Below, in pieces: positions 25,965 through 35,168 of a stretch of DNA of 64,000 bases (position 1 is the stretch's first letter; each line of letters starts with the position of its first letter). The DNA lies in the NCBI RefSeq assembly GCF_001310815.1, contig NZ_BAZK01000009.1:62001-126000 (forward strand). Reading direction: 5' to 3'. The notes under the pieces are model-generated. The model did not search any database, was not told the origin of the DNA, and was given only the letters and a program-made list of their open reading frames with translations. Origin of the DNA: Pseudovibrio denitrificans JCM 12308. Its GTDB lineage: Bacteria; Pseudomonadota; Alphaproteobacteria; Rhizobiales; Stappiaceae. Made by a program: the position numbers and the translations under genes.

Positions 25965-26789
25965 TCACTTGACTGACACAACTTGATCTAATGCCTTTAA
26001 CCAGTTTTCTAAGTGCCAGATATTTTGAATTTTACCGTTTCTAATTTCTAGAATGTCAGTTGCTTCTACTTCAAAGCTTTGACCATTTGTTTCGTAACCA
26101 AATAATGACGTCTTAGGGGTCCCGCGTATTATCGATCGGACAACCGTTTTCCCGTCACCTGTGATGATATCCACGTTTTCAACGCTAAAGTCTGGAATGA
26201 GTTCTAAGAACTGCGCTATGGACCGCTTCATAGCCTCAGGTCCAGCTTCGGACCCAGCATGGGTCGGATGGTTCACCAGTGTTGGTGCCATGATTTCTGA
26301 GAAAACTGTTAGATCTCTCGTGTTGAATGCTGAGTACAAAGCTTCAACAATCTTTATATTTGTGTTGTAAGCCTTTACCCTTGAACGCTCCCCATCACAT
26401 GAAGCAACTTCTCTTATCGGGGCCGATGACATAAAGCGTTGGCCATCAGGCGTTACATAAGATGCATTTAACTCCATTTTCGAAAAGTCAAAAACATCGA
26501 CGACGTTTGCTCCACTTGCTTCCGTCCAACTCAGCAAGATCAGTTCAGAAGTAAGATCTTTGCGGTCTAATGTCTCGTTTGCTGACTTGCCTGTTTCACC
26601 GTTCGGAGCACTGATATAGGTCCAAGTCAGTGCATTCTCTCCAGTAAAACTTACACACAAGTGATAGTCCGACACTGCGTACTCAAAGCTACGGCCTGAC
26701 AACTGTGTATTACTGTAGCTTAAATCTTGCGCGCTGAGTGGGGCACTCATTGCGAGAATAGCCGCCAGTGTCCAAGACATGCACTTCAT
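25965..26789 (-). CDS. Secreted protein with MoaF-like and SnoaL-like domains
   Basis: 274 aa with a clear signal peptide (residues 1-20, MKCMSWTLAAILAMSAPLSA). Residues 25-125 look like the MoaF lipocalin-like N-domain (SGRSFEYAVSDYHLCVSF, LLSWTEASGANVVDVFDFS). Residues 140-270 look like a SnoaL/NTF2-type pocket (VEALYSAFNTRDLTVFSEIM, NGKIQNIWHLENWL). Two small-ligand folds on one exported chain suggest binding or isomerisation of a hydrophobic molecule in the periplasm. The 49-bp box at 26,836-26,884 upstream matches the one before the LysR gene at 28,531, so that regulator probably controls it. Confidence 0.75.
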   Translation of the reverse strand: MKCMSWTLAAILAMSAPLSAQDLSYSNTQLSGRSFEYAVSDYHLCVSFTGENALTWTYISAPNGETGKSANETLDRKDLTSELILLSWTEASGANVVDVFDFSKMELNASYVTPDGQRFMSSAPIREVASCDGERSRVKAYNTNIKIVEALYSAFNTRDLTVFSEIMAPTLVNHPTHAGSEAGPEAMKRSIAQFLELIPDFSVENVDIITGDGKTVVRSIIRGTPKTSLFGYETNGQSFEVEATDILEIRNGKIQNIWHLENWLKALDQVVSVK

Positions 26790-26835
26790 ATTGAGCTCCT
26801 TAAAATTAGCTAGGAGTTAATATCGAGAAATGCCT

Positions 26836-26884
26836 CTTATTCCGCAAATGAATATATCGGATTTAGAAAATTCGAAAATCGAAT
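26836..26884. promoter_or_regulatory. Candidate LysR operator upstream of the MoaF/SnoaL gene
   Basis: Aligns without gaps to 28,479-28,527 with about 7 differences in 49 bp; the last 40 bp differ at 5. It contains a perfect dyad ATTCGA-AAA-TCGAAT (26,870-26,884). It lies 47 bp upstream of the start codon at 26,789. Confidence 0.55.
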
Positions 26885-26941
26885 ATTATATTGTAAGCTT
26901 TCACTAGATCCAGCTTTGGCACTGAAGCTGTTTGTAAGGTT

Positions 26942-28294
26942 TTATGGGTGCTTATAGCCGTAGATCAACAGAGGATTTTGTCGGCCATGCAAATGTACTG
27001 GCGTCAACCTGATCCAGTGTTTGCTTTCTTCAGACGAACCCGCTGCTTGCATAACAGCATGAGAAGCAATGATCTCCATATTGGCTTCTTTGGTCAACTG
27101 CTCCAATCTTGCAGCTGTGTTTACAGCATCACCTAAGGCAGTGAACTCCAACCGTGTATCGCTTCCAACTACTCCAGCAAATACTCGACCATGATGTATA
27201 CCAATACCAACCTTCACCGAGTAACGGTATTTCTTAGCTTGGTCACGAGCCCACATTCTCACATTCATGGAAATTAGTCTCGAACACATTATTGCGCGTT
27301 GTGCGGTGGACGCGCCGTCAAAAAGTAAGAGTGCTCCATCTCCAATGAACTTGTCTATGATAGCATCTGTCTCCTCACTAGCATGTTGAATTATTTCACG
27401 AAATTCAGAAAGGAAAATACTAATAGTCTTGGGATCTTGCATTTCAGACCACTTAGTGAACCCTCGAAGATCAACGAATAAAATCGTCATATCCCTGAGC
27501 TGACCTTCTCTAAGCTTTGAGAGTCTCCCCTCAGCCAATGTTTCTACAACTTGAGCGGGCAGATATCGAAACAAGTTCGCTTTTTGTTTTGCTTCAATAA
27601 TTGATTGACGGAGCAGCCAGCGAGCTCTTTGAACTGCAACTACAAGCATTGTACCTAACAATGCAGTTAATACTATTCTAAGAGAGTTTGGCGGTGCCCC
27701 AAAGGCTAATGCTATCCGATCATTGATATCAATCGCCAAGACATCCGGTTCCCAAGAGACCAGAATAGATAGGCCTGAGACAAGAAGAAGAGTTACATAA
27801 GTTTGCAATAGCGGATTAAATCTGAGGGCCCCAAATGCGAGTACGAGTGGAGCAAGCCAGACTAGAGGCATTGCGAAAATAAAGTCTCCAGAAATCATTG
27901 AGTTAATGAGTGAAAACCAGCCATTCAAGAAAAGAAAAGCACAATCTGCTGTAACTGCGACCCAGCTCATCCAAAATTTGAACGCGTTAATCTTGATGAT
28001 AAGGATACTTACGATGCCAACAATCAGATAAGAAAGGCACGACACTATCGCAATTTTAACTTGCCGACCGAGGTAGTCTTCACCTATCTGCTGCACATCA
28101 TCGATAGCAAATATGATGGCTGCCAGAACTCCTAAAGAGACGATTATGCGCATCGCTGCAACAAACATCTCTGCATCAATTTCGGCGGCTCTGAGAAGGA
28201 TGACTTCATCATCACTTATGTGGCGATGTCTATAATATACTCTGTCTTTTAGTTCTTGGAACTTGCTTTTCTTGACTGACTTACTTTCTCGCAT
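26942..28294 (-). CDS. Membrane-bound class III adenylate/guanylate cyclase
   Basis: 450 aa. About six transmembrane helices fill residues 45-225. A linker (LFRYLPAQVVETLAEGRLSK) leads into the cyclase domain from about residue 265: TILFVDLRGFTKWSEM (first metal Asp), DAIIDKFIGDGALLLFDG (second Asp), KVGIGIHHGRVFAGVVG and TALGDAVNTAARLE. All catalytic landmarks of a cAMP-forming cyclase are present. The membrane domain probably senses a lipid-soluble or envelope signal. The gene is divergent from the LysR gene that follows on the plus strand. Confidence 0.9.
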   Translation of the reverse strand: MRESKSVKKSKFQELKDRVYYRHRHISDDEVILLRAAEIDAEMFVAAMRIIVSLGVLAAIIFAIDDVQQIGEDYLGRQVKIAIVSCLSYLIVGIVSILIIKINAFKFWMSWVAVTADCAFLFLNGWFSLINSMISGDFIFAMPLVWLAPLVLAFGALRFNPLLQTYVTLLLVSGLSILVSWEPDVLAIDINDRIALAFGAPPNSLRIVLTALLGTMLVVAVQRARWLLRQSIIEAKQKANLFRYLPAQVVETLAEGRLSKLREGQLRDMTILFVDLRGFTKWSEMQDPKTISIFLSEFREIIQHASEETDAIIDKFIGDGALLLFDGASTAQRAIMCSRLISMNVRMWARDQAKKYRYSVKVGIGIHHGRVFAGVVGSDTRLEFTALGDAVNTAARLEQLTKEANMEIIASHAVMQAAGSSEESKHWIRLTPVHLHGRQNPLLIYGYKHP

Positions 28295-28478
28295 GCCTGT
28301 TGCTTCTTATCTTACAGAGCTCAAACTTTTCTATGAAGCAGCTGAATTAGTTTAGGCTGTCCCGCGCGTTCGAACTGCTTTGTGATTACTATTTAAATTT
28401 CAAGTTGAGTGAGTAAACATATTCATTCATCAACTCTGCTCTTTAAGCTTGATCTGAACGTTAAATCGCTGCATTTAA

Positions 28479-28527
28479 ATTATTCATCAAATGAATTTAT
28501 CGGATTTTCTAAATGCGAAAATCGAAT
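28479..28527. promoter_or_regulatory. Candidate autoregulatory LysR operator
   Basis: Second copy of the box at 26,836-26,884. It also holds a perfect dyad ATTCAT-CAA-ATGAAT at 28,482-28,496. It lies directly before ATG 28,531 and would be partly coding if the earlier ATG at 28,513 were used, which helps choose the start. Confidence 0.55.
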
Positions 28528-28530
28528 TTA

Positions 28531-29433
28531 ATGCGCTACAATGCTAGTCATCTAGTTGTGTTCCAATCATTGATGAGAACACGCAACGTAACCACTACAG
28601 CCTCTGAACTAAACATGAGTCAGCCTGCTGTTAGTCGGGTTCTGGCGCACTTGAGAGAAATGTTTCGCGATCCCCTCTTTATGCGAAGTAGTGAAGGTAT
28701 GGTGCCATCTGCGCGTGCTTTGGCAATTGCAAATCAAGTTTCAGTAATTGTTGATGATCTTGCAGACCTAATCTCGCCAGAAGAGTTTGAACCATCCAGA
28801 TCTGATCGTGTCTTCCGAGTTGCATCCACGGACTACGGTGTAAACACCGTCCTCCGACCACTCTTTGCTAAGCTGAGTCATCTAGCTCCTGATATTCAGG
28901 TCGAGATTGTACCTATTTCAATAGATAGTCAGAAGGAACTTACTAACGGTTCGCTAGATTTGCTTTTGTTTACGACTGTATCTACGGAAACAAACTTCAG
29001 TTCAAAATTTCTATTCAAAGAATCGTACTCTGGAATTTGCTGTGAAACTCACAACTTGGCAAAACAGAAAAAAGTTGGTTTAGAGGAGTATCTTAAATGG
29101 CCGCATATGGTTAGCACCCCGCTAGGTCGTAAAGGTAGCGTCGTAGACCGAAAGTTAGCAGAACTAGGCAGATCTCGCCATGTCGCATTGCGGCAACCAT
29201 ACTTTACAACAGCACCGTTACTGTTACTAAACAGTGACTTGGTTCTAACAATACCAACTCGTTCCGCAGTTTTGATGTTAGAGATCGCTCCTTTGAAGAT
29301 TTTTCAACTTCCATTTGAAGCTCCGGGCTTTGAGTATAATCTCTACTGGCATCCACGGAGTGATAACGATGCTGCTCACCTTTGGTTCCGAGAGCTTCTT
29401 TGCAAACAAGTAGACCAATCAAGGCAGTTATAA
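28531..29433 (+). CDS. LysR-family transcriptional regulator
   Basis: 300 aa from ATG 28,531 (MRYNASHLVVFQSLM). The HTH reads RNVTTTASELNMSQPAVSRVLAHLREMFRDPLF; the RDPLF ending is typical of the NodD/LinR branch. An effector domain follows. The upstream box is shared with the MoaF/SnoaL gene, which makes that gene and its own promoter the likely targets. The effector is unknown. ATG 28,513 (MRKSNLMRYN) is a possible longer start but lies inside the box. Confidence 0.88.
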   Translation: MRYNASHLVVFQSLMRTRNVTTTASELNMSQPAVSRVLAHLREMFRDPLFMRSSEGMVPSARALAIANQVSVIVDDLADLISPEEFEPSRSDRVFRVASTDYGVNTVLRPLFAKLSHLAPDIQVEIVPISIDSQKELTNGSLDLLLFTTVSTETNFSSKFLFKESYSGICCETHNLAKQKKVGLEEYLKWPHMVSTPLGRKGSVVDRKLAELGRSRHVALRQPYFTTAPLLLLNSDLVLTIPTRSAVLMLEIAPLKIFQLPFEAPGFEYNLYWHPRSDNDAAHLWFRELLCKQVDQSRQL

Positions 29434-29689
29434 ACGCGTATGGTTTTTGTTATGGCCGAACATCATTGCGTTCAACTCGATGGAAAACAGGCGCATCAGC
29501 TCCAAGCGCGAGCCTGGAGGCTGAATCTTATATGTTGCGATGCTGTAGCATTACAGGAGGATGCTTGTCTTTTGATATCTTCTGTAGCATCGGGTAACGC
29601 CAGCAATCTGAAGTGATCAATTTGGTTTTGTTACTCCACTTAAAAGAATCTAAGTTGCTAGAAAACGAAGGTTGCCTAACATGTCACCC

Positions 29690-30721
29690 TTACATTTCGC
29701 TTGCTGAGGTATTGAACCACTGATCAATATGGTCTACCGCGCGTTTAATAGTTGGGATATCATCGTAGAACTTTGTTTGGAACTGATCTTCAAACCAAAC
29801 AAGTTTTTTGTTCTCAGTGGCGATTGAACTAAATAGCTTCTTCGGGATTTCGGGGCCGCTTGCAGCTTTGTCGGAATGAATGACTAGTGTAGGCTTGTTA
29901 AGCTTCTTGAGATCAGTTTCGGTATCACCATCCCAAATATCTAAGATACTCATCCGCGTAATGCGATTTTCCCATTGTCCACCTTTGCCATTGGCGTTGG
30001 TTGCCCATGGCATATACCAATCATAAATTGGCTTGAACTGAAGCAAAGCTTCTTCTTCTGGTGTTCCTACGATTGGAACGTACTCAACCTCTCCAGTTTG
30101 CTCGTATTTTTCTTTAGCGACTTTTGCCTTCTCAAGCAGCGCCTGCAATTTTTCTTCACCACCGTTGTATCGTACAGCAACGTCAGGATGCAGATAGTGA
30201 CCGGCCACCAATGAAACAGACTTAATGCGCTTATCTTGAGCAGAGGCACGTGCCATCCAGTTTATACCTTGGCAAATTCCAAGGCCGTAAATTTCATCGG
30301 CATTAACGGATGAGACCTGACTTAAGTAATCGATAGATGCGATGATATCTTTTGTTTTCTGCTCACCATTTTCATATCGACGAGGTAAACCTTCACTTGC
30401 ACCGTGATAAGTCGGGTCAAAAATCAAAGCTGTATAGCCTTTAGCGGCCAGTTCTCTCGCATAAAATGTTGGCGCTTGTTCTTTCACGAAACCAACTGGG
30501 CCAACAATGGTCACTGTCTTGTTGTTGGGATTTTCAGGTTTGAAGAGTACGCCTGAAAGTGTATTTTCACCGCTCTTGAACGTAACAGGCTCAATGCTAA
30601 ATGCATCGTTTGTGTCATTTGCAGAAGCGTTCGCACTGATCATGGAAAACGCTACCATTGCTATTTTGATGAGGGATTTATAGCGCCCTGTTGAGCATTT
30701 GTTGCTTGAGTGTTTTATCAT
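29690..30721 (-). CDS. Secreted alpha/beta hydrolase, dienelactone-hydrolase-like
   Basis: 343 aa with an N-terminal signal peptide (about residues 1-35, IKIAMVAFSMISANASA). The nucleophile elbow is YGLGICQGINW, placing Cys where serine hydrolases have Ser, as in dienelactone hydrolases. PTLVIHSDKAASGPEIP carries a likely acid residue. A final catalytic His is not obvious except in AVDHIDQW. The DLH-like fold occurs in several periplasmic hydrolases of unknown substrate. It is divergent from a LysR gene 318 bp away, its probable regulator. Confidence 0.78.
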   Translation of the reverse strand: MIKHSSNKCSTGRYKSLIKIAMVAFSMISANASANDTNDAFSIEPVTFKSGENTLSGVLFKPENPNNKTVTIVGPVGFVKEQAPTFYARELAAKGYTALIFDPTYHGASEGLPRRYENGEQKTKDIIASIDYLSQVSSVNADEIYGLGICQGINWMARASAQDKRIKSVSLVAGHYLHPDVAVRYNGGEEKLQALLEKAKVAKEKYEQTGEVEYVPIVGTPEEEALLQFKPIYDWYMPWATNANGKGGQWENRITRMSILDIWDGDTETDLKKLNKPTLVIHSDKAASGPEIPKKLFSSIATENKKLVWFEDQFQTKFYDDIPTIKRAVDHIDQWFNTSASEM

Positions 30722-31038
30722 TGGGAGACTCCATTATGAAAATAGAGTAAGGAACACAATGCCACCTGCACAGTCGAACGGAAGTTACTTCATTAGAATT
30801 GCTTGATATCGACAAAGGGAATGTCTAACCTGTTTGGTTAAAGCAAACCATTGAACAGATTAAATCTTCTGCAGAAAGCACTATCAGTTTTTATTTGCGA
30901 ATGTACCAACTGCTAGCATTAAGCAGAAATCTACTTCCCCCCTCAAATAGCATTTCTAAGATCTATCCATTTTCAACTTGATCCTTACCTCTACTAGGAA
31001 TAGAAAAAAATATTGAGTTGAAAAATGACTAATTAAGT
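30722..31038. promoter_or_regulatory. Divergent promoter region with an imperfect inverted repeat
   Basis: 317 bp between the hydrolase and a LysR gene. An imperfect inverted repeat of the form ATTTTCAACTTGAT ... ATTGAGTTGAAAAAT lies at about 30,967-31,027, next to the LysR start, where an autoregulatory LysR site is expected. Nothing else stands out. Confidence 0.4.
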
Positions 31039-31950
31039 ATGATACTCATTCATATTATGGATATATTAGACATCCCACCACGTCAGTTGCTGTTATTTGT
31101 AGACTTGTGTCAGACTTCATCAATCACAAAGACAGCCGAAAATCTGGGTTTGAGCCAACCTTCTGCCAGTCGTCACTTGTCGATGCTTCGAGATGCTTTA
31201 AGGGATCCACTCTTCGTTCCGGCAGGTAGAGGGCTCGCTCCAACACCAACAGCAATACGTTTACTGCCGAAAATTGATAGCCTCATTCATGAGTATGAAC
31301 GCTTACCAGGAGCGGCGGCCATATCTCCTCCTGAAATGTCAGGGATCGTCCGATTTGCAACAACAGATTATGGAGCGATGGTTGCACTTGGTCCTGCGCT
31401 GCAGAGAGCAAACAATGAAGCACCCAACCTAGCTTTTGAAATCTTCCCGCTTGAAAACGACGTGTTTGCTAGATTGATTGACGGTCGGTTAGATTTTGTA
31501 TTCTTTTCAGACGACCCAGTTCGCGATGGAATTGAGCATTATGACCTTTTTGAGGAAGACCATGTCTTCATAGTCAGGAATGGTCATCCGTTAACTCAGC
31601 GCCAAAATGTAACCAAACAAGATGTTGAGGAGTACTCGCGATTACTCGTGAACATTATAGGAGATAGGCACTCTTACGTCGACGATGATAGTCTCGGTAA
31701 AGCAACTCCAGGCATGTGGGTTCCTTACTTCGCTGCAGCCCCATTTCTCGTTACTCAAAGCGATATGGTGATGTCTATTCCCAAACGTGCAGCTGATAGT
31801 TTTGCAGCTTCGCTGCCAATGACCATTCTTCCCATATCTCCAGAGGAAGAACCGTTTACCTATCGATTGCTCTGGTCCAAGCAACTGAACGATGATCCAG
31901 TTATCAATTGGATGAAAGAACTAATTCGGGATGAGACGCAGCAGACATAA
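31039..31950 (+). CDS. LysR-family transcriptional regulator
   Basis: 303 aa. The HTH is SSITKTAENLGLSQPSASRH followed by LSMLRDALRDPLFVPAGRG; the effector domain follows (FATTDYGAMVALGPALQRA). Same NodD/LinR-like branch as the regulator at 28,531 but clearly diverged. An ATG at 31,057 (MDILDIPPRQLLLF) could be the true start since the first six residues add nothing to the fold. The divergent secreted hydrolase is the likely target. Confidence 0.86.
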   Translation: MILIHIMDILDIPPRQLLLFVDLCQTSSITKTAENLGLSQPSASRHLSMLRDALRDPLFVPAGRGLAPTPTAIRLLPKIDSLIHEYERLPGAAAISPPEMSGIVRFATTDYGAMVALGPALQRANNEAPNLAFEIFPLENDVFARLIDGRLDFVFFSDDPVRDGIEHYDLFEEDHVFIVRNGHPLTQRQNVTKQDVEEYSRLLVNIIGDRHSYVDDDSLGKATPGMWVPYFAAAPFLVTQSDMVMSIPKRAADSFAASLPMTILPISPEEEPFTYRLLWSKQLNDDPVINWMKELIRDETQQT

Positions 31951-32512
31951 CCAGAGGACGATGCATGACATCTAGGGTACTCCGAATGGTTTAAGTCGCT
32001 TCAGGAACTAGTTTGAATGCTTTGCATTGCGCCTCCACGACGACGTCTACGCTAGCCGGTTATCAACTGTTGACCTCAAGGCTTAGCTTAGTTAGAGCCT
32101 CAAACTGTCTGCGACTGCTCTATAAGCAAGCGAAGTTCCGCTTTAGCTAATAGCCTCGCTGCACCTGCGTAGTTACGTGCTCGATACAACGTCAGCATGG
32201 TCGCAAAGTAACCCGTTCATGTTGGTGGTTATACCTTTGTTTACCCAGAAAAGTTCTTGAGAAAATGAGACTGAGATCACCTCTGTGAGAGCTAATACAA
32301 CCTTTGATGGAAACCCTTGAATGACGGCTTTTGGCCCACTTTAACCCTGTCACTTTGCAGCGTGTTCATAGTTTGCCATTGATGTAGGTGAAGATTGACG
32401 GCAGCTAAGGCATAGCCGAAATTGAGCACGACCTCATAAAGTAGATGGCTGATTGTAGAAAGTGCATGTTTTCTGAGGCGACTTCACATATATAGCAGAG
32501 CAAAATTGACAC
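31951..32512. other. Gene-free stretch, possible decayed coding remnant
   Basis: 562 bp without a credible gene. On the minus strand around 32,090-32,200 a short open stretch (MLTLYRARNYAGAARLLAKA) has the flavour of a C-terminal tail of a cyclase or TPR protein, ending in TGA. It is too short to assign and may be a relic. Confidence 0.35.
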
Positions 32513-33436
32513 TTACTCACAAATTGAACTCCCCTCAATCCAATCCAGAAAAACCAGTAGTCCTTTTCTCTCTTGTTGTTTGTCTGGGTAGACCAGATAG
32601 TAATTTCGCAAGCTTGGTACGGTGAGGCCAAGAAGCTGAATGAGGCGGTTGGATTTTAGTTCATCTTGAATGAGTGTTGGGTCCATCAGAGCAACACCAA
32701 TACCAGTGGAGCAGGCTTCCAGGATTTGGGAGCTGTTCTGGAACTCTAGGCGAGCGGTGGGAGCGTTGAAGGGTTCTCCAAGGTGGGAGAAGAACTCCGC
32801 CCACTCTGTTAGAACCTGTGTGTTGTAAAGAAGGGGCGCAGAAGCAAGGTCGGTTAGGTTCGAGATGGTTTCGTACATCTGAGGAGCGCAAACTGGTGTG
32901 AGTTTTTCGCTTAAGATCAGTTTGGAGGTAAGGCCCGGCCAGCTGCCTTTTCCACGTCGAATGACGAGGTCCAGATCTTCTGTTTCAAAATCTGATTTTT
33001 GAGTACTGGTCTGGATTGCGAGTTCCCAATCTGGATAACGCAACTGAAAGTTTTCGAGCCGGGGCATCAGCCACCTTGTGGCAAAGAATGGTACAACGGA
33101 CATCTTGATTGTACGGCTGCGCTTGGGGTCCATCACCACGTCTGTTGCTCGCAGAAGGATTTGGATCCCCTGCTGTACATTGCTGAAGTAATACTCACCA
33201 ATTGGCGTAAGGGTTACACCTCTTTCAATGCGTGTGAACAGCTTGGTGTTGAGTTGCTGTTCAAGTTGGCGAACCTGATGGCTAACCGCTGAGGGGCTGA
33301 TGCATAGCTCTTGCGCAGCCTTATTAAAGCTTAAAAGCCGTGCAGCAGCTTCAAATGTCCGCAAACTGTTCAGAGATGGATAAGCCAAAGGTGATCCCGT
33401 GAATTTGGATAGCTGTATAGGTGAGTATTTACTCAT
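32513..33436 (-). CDS. LysR-family regulator, GcvA-like
   Basis: 307 aa. The GcvA-type HTH reads LNSLRTFEAAARLLSFNKAA, then ELCISPSAVSHQVRQLEQQL and LFTRIERGVTLTPIGEYYF. An effector domain follows (VVPFFATRWLMPRLENFQLRYP). It is divergent from the alpha-ketoglutarate semialdehyde dehydrogenase gene (85-bp gap), its likely target. A small TGAGTA-TT-TACTCA repeat overlaps its start codon. It may respond to a hydroxyproline breakdown product (inference). Confidence 0.88.
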   Translation of the reverse strand: MSKYSPIQLSKFTGSPLAYPSLNSLRTFEAAARLLSFNKAAQELCISPSAVSHQVRQLEQQLNTKLFTRIERGVTLTPIGEYYFSNVQQGIQILLRATDVVMDPKRSRTIKMSVVPFFATRWLMPRLENFQLRYPDWELAIQTSTQKSDFETEDLDLVIRRGKGSWPGLTSKLILSEKLTPVCAPQMYETISNLTDLASAPLLYNTQVLTEWAEFFSHLGEPFNAPTARLEFQNSSQILEACSTGIGVALMDPTLIQDELKSNRLIQLLGLTVPSLRNYYLVYPDKQQERKGLLVFLDWIEGSSICE

Positions 33437-33521
33437 CTATATAAGAATTATCACCTTTTGTCTGCCCAGGCGCTGCTGAATAAAATGCCTCAATCATTTC
33501 TCAGTTATATATGGAGGCAAA

Positions 33522-35111
33522 ATGATGGACCCGACAGGCAAACTCCTGATCAATGGTGAGTGGATCATCAGCACACAATCAGGAACTTTTTACGCAGAGA
33601 ACCCGGCGACTAGTGAGGAACTTCCAACGGCATTCTCTCAGGCGACTTCGGAGCATGTTGAAGCTGCGGTGGGTGCTGCAACAGATGCATTTGCTGTCTA
33701 CTCTAAGATCTCAGCTGTAAAGCGTGCGAGCTTTTTGGAAGCCATTGCTGGAGCAATGGAGCGTACCGCAGATCAGATTGTGGAACGGGCAGGGTTGGAA
33801 ACAGGCCTTCCGGATATGCGGCTGCGCGGTGAACTTGGTCGTACCACCGGGCAGCTGCGCTTGTTCGCAAACCTATTGAAGCGGGGAGATTGGCAGAGAC
33901 CAGTCATTGATCGAGCTGATCCGGATCGCCAACCAGTGGCAAAACCGGACATCCGGCTCACACAAACCCCGCTTGGTCCTGTTGTTGTGTTTGCTGCAAG
34001 CAATTTTCCGTTGGCATTTTCGACAGCAGGTGGAGACACGGCTTCTGCGTTGGCTGCGGGATGTCCGGTGATTGTGAAAGCACACTCTGCTCATCCGGGA
34101 ACCTCGGAACTTGTTGCGAACTGCATTCTTTCGGCAATTGAGGAAACTGGCGTGCCGGCAGGGACGTTTGCATTGCTTCATGGCCCGGGCAGAAGCCTTG
34201 GTTCTGCGCTTGTGCAACACCCTGGGATCAAAGCTGGTGGTTTCACAGGTTCTGTTGCGGGCGGTAGGGCCCTGTTTGATCTTGCTGTGCAGCGCCCTGA
34301 ACCAATTCCGTTTTTTGGTGAACTTGGGTCAACCAATCCGGTGTTTCTTCTGGATGAAGCTCTTGCGAGCAAGAATGAAGCCATTGCCCAGATGTTCGTT
34401 GGTGCAATGACACTAGGTGCAGGTCAGTTCTGCACAAATCCCGGAATTTTGGTCGCAAAGCGGAGTGATGCAACCACTTCATTTTGTGAGTTGGCTGCAA
34501 GTCTGATTGCTAAGCAAGGTCCGCAGACTATGCTCACCTCTGGAATCTGCGCAAGCTATCGTGAAGAGAACAGTCAGCGGCAAGAGGAAGTGTCTGTTCG
34601 TGTTCTTGCTCAGGCACCAAACGTCAATGGCAATGAGGCGCAGCCTGTTTTGATGAGTGTGTCAGCAGTTGACTATCTTGCAAATCCGCAGTTGCAGGAG
34701 GAGATTTTTGGGCCTTCAGCCTTGCTTGTCCTTTGCGAGAATGATGAGGAGGTGCAAACGGTTGCGGCAAGTTTCCATGGTCATTTGACCTGCTCAATTT
34801 TTGCTGAGGAGGCTGATGTCAAAGCAAGTGCGGAACTGGCAAGCACACTGCAAAACAAAGTTGGCCGGGTTGTCTTCAATGGCTTTGGGACTGGCGTTGA
34901 AGTCTGCGCTGGGATGTCTCACGGTGGGCCGTACCCATCTAGCACCAATGTTCAGTCAACGTCTGTTGGGGAACGTGCCATTGACCGCTTTGTACGCCCA
35001 TTGTGTTTCCAGAACACTCCGGACGTCTTGCTGCCAGATGAGCTGAAAGACGCAAATCCGCTTGGTGTTTTACGTCTGGTCGATGGTGAATGGACCACGA
35101 AAGCGCTCTAG
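33522..35111 (+). CDS. Alpha-ketoglutarate semialdehyde dehydrogenase (2,5-dioxovalerate dehydrogenase)
   Basis: 529-aa aldehyde dehydrogenase of the type III KGSADH branch. It oxidises alpha-ketoglutarate semialdehyde to alpha-ketoglutarate, the last step of hydroxyproline breakdown. Landmarks: VVVFAASNFPLAFSTAGGDT (nucleotide and entry region), PFFGELGSTNPVF (catalytic Glu) and GAGQFCTNPGI (nucleophilic Cys). GGAGG lies 4-8 bases before the ATG. Its end converges on the proline-racemase-like gene across a bidirectional terminator at 35,125-35,155. The neighbouring epimerase, oxidase and deaminase genes support the substrate. Confidence 0.9.
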   Translation: MMDPTGKLLINGEWIISTQSGTFYAENPATSEELPTAFSQATSEHVEAAVGAATDAFAVYSKISAVKRASFLEAIAGAMERTADQIVERAGLETGLPDMRLRGELGRTTGQLRLFANLLKRGDWQRPVIDRADPDRQPVAKPDIRLTQTPLGPVVVFAASNFPLAFSTAGGDTASALAAGCPVIVKAHSAHPGTSELVANCILSAIEETGVPAGTFALLHGPGRSLGSALVQHPGIKAGGFTGSVAGGRALFDLAVQRPEPIPFFGELGSTNPVFLLDEALASKNEAIAQMFVGAMTLGAGQFCTNPGILVAKRSDATTSFCELAASLIAKQGPQTMLTSGICASYREENSQRQEEVSVRVLAQAPNVNGNEAQPVLMSVSAVDYLANPQLQEEIFGPSALLVLCENDEEVQTVAASFHGHLTCSIFAEEADVKASAELASTLQNKVGRVVFNGFGTGVEVCAGMSHGGPYPSSTNVQSTSVGERAIDRFVRPLCFQNTPDVLLPDELKDANPLGVLRLVDGEWTTKAL

Positions 35112-35124
35112 CCTGCTAAAGAAA

Positions 35125-35155
35125 AACACCCGCAGATCTTAAATCTGCGGGTGTT
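35125..35155. terminator. Bidirectional rho-independent terminator
   Basis: A perfect 13-bp stem AACACCCGCAGAT/ATCTGCGGGTGTT with a 5-nt loop between two convergent genes. An A-run (AAAGAAAAA) on the left gives a T-run on the minus strand. This position also supports 35,169 as the true end of the frameshifted racemase-like gene. Confidence 0.85.
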
Positions 35156-35168
35156 CTCGAGCCAATGC

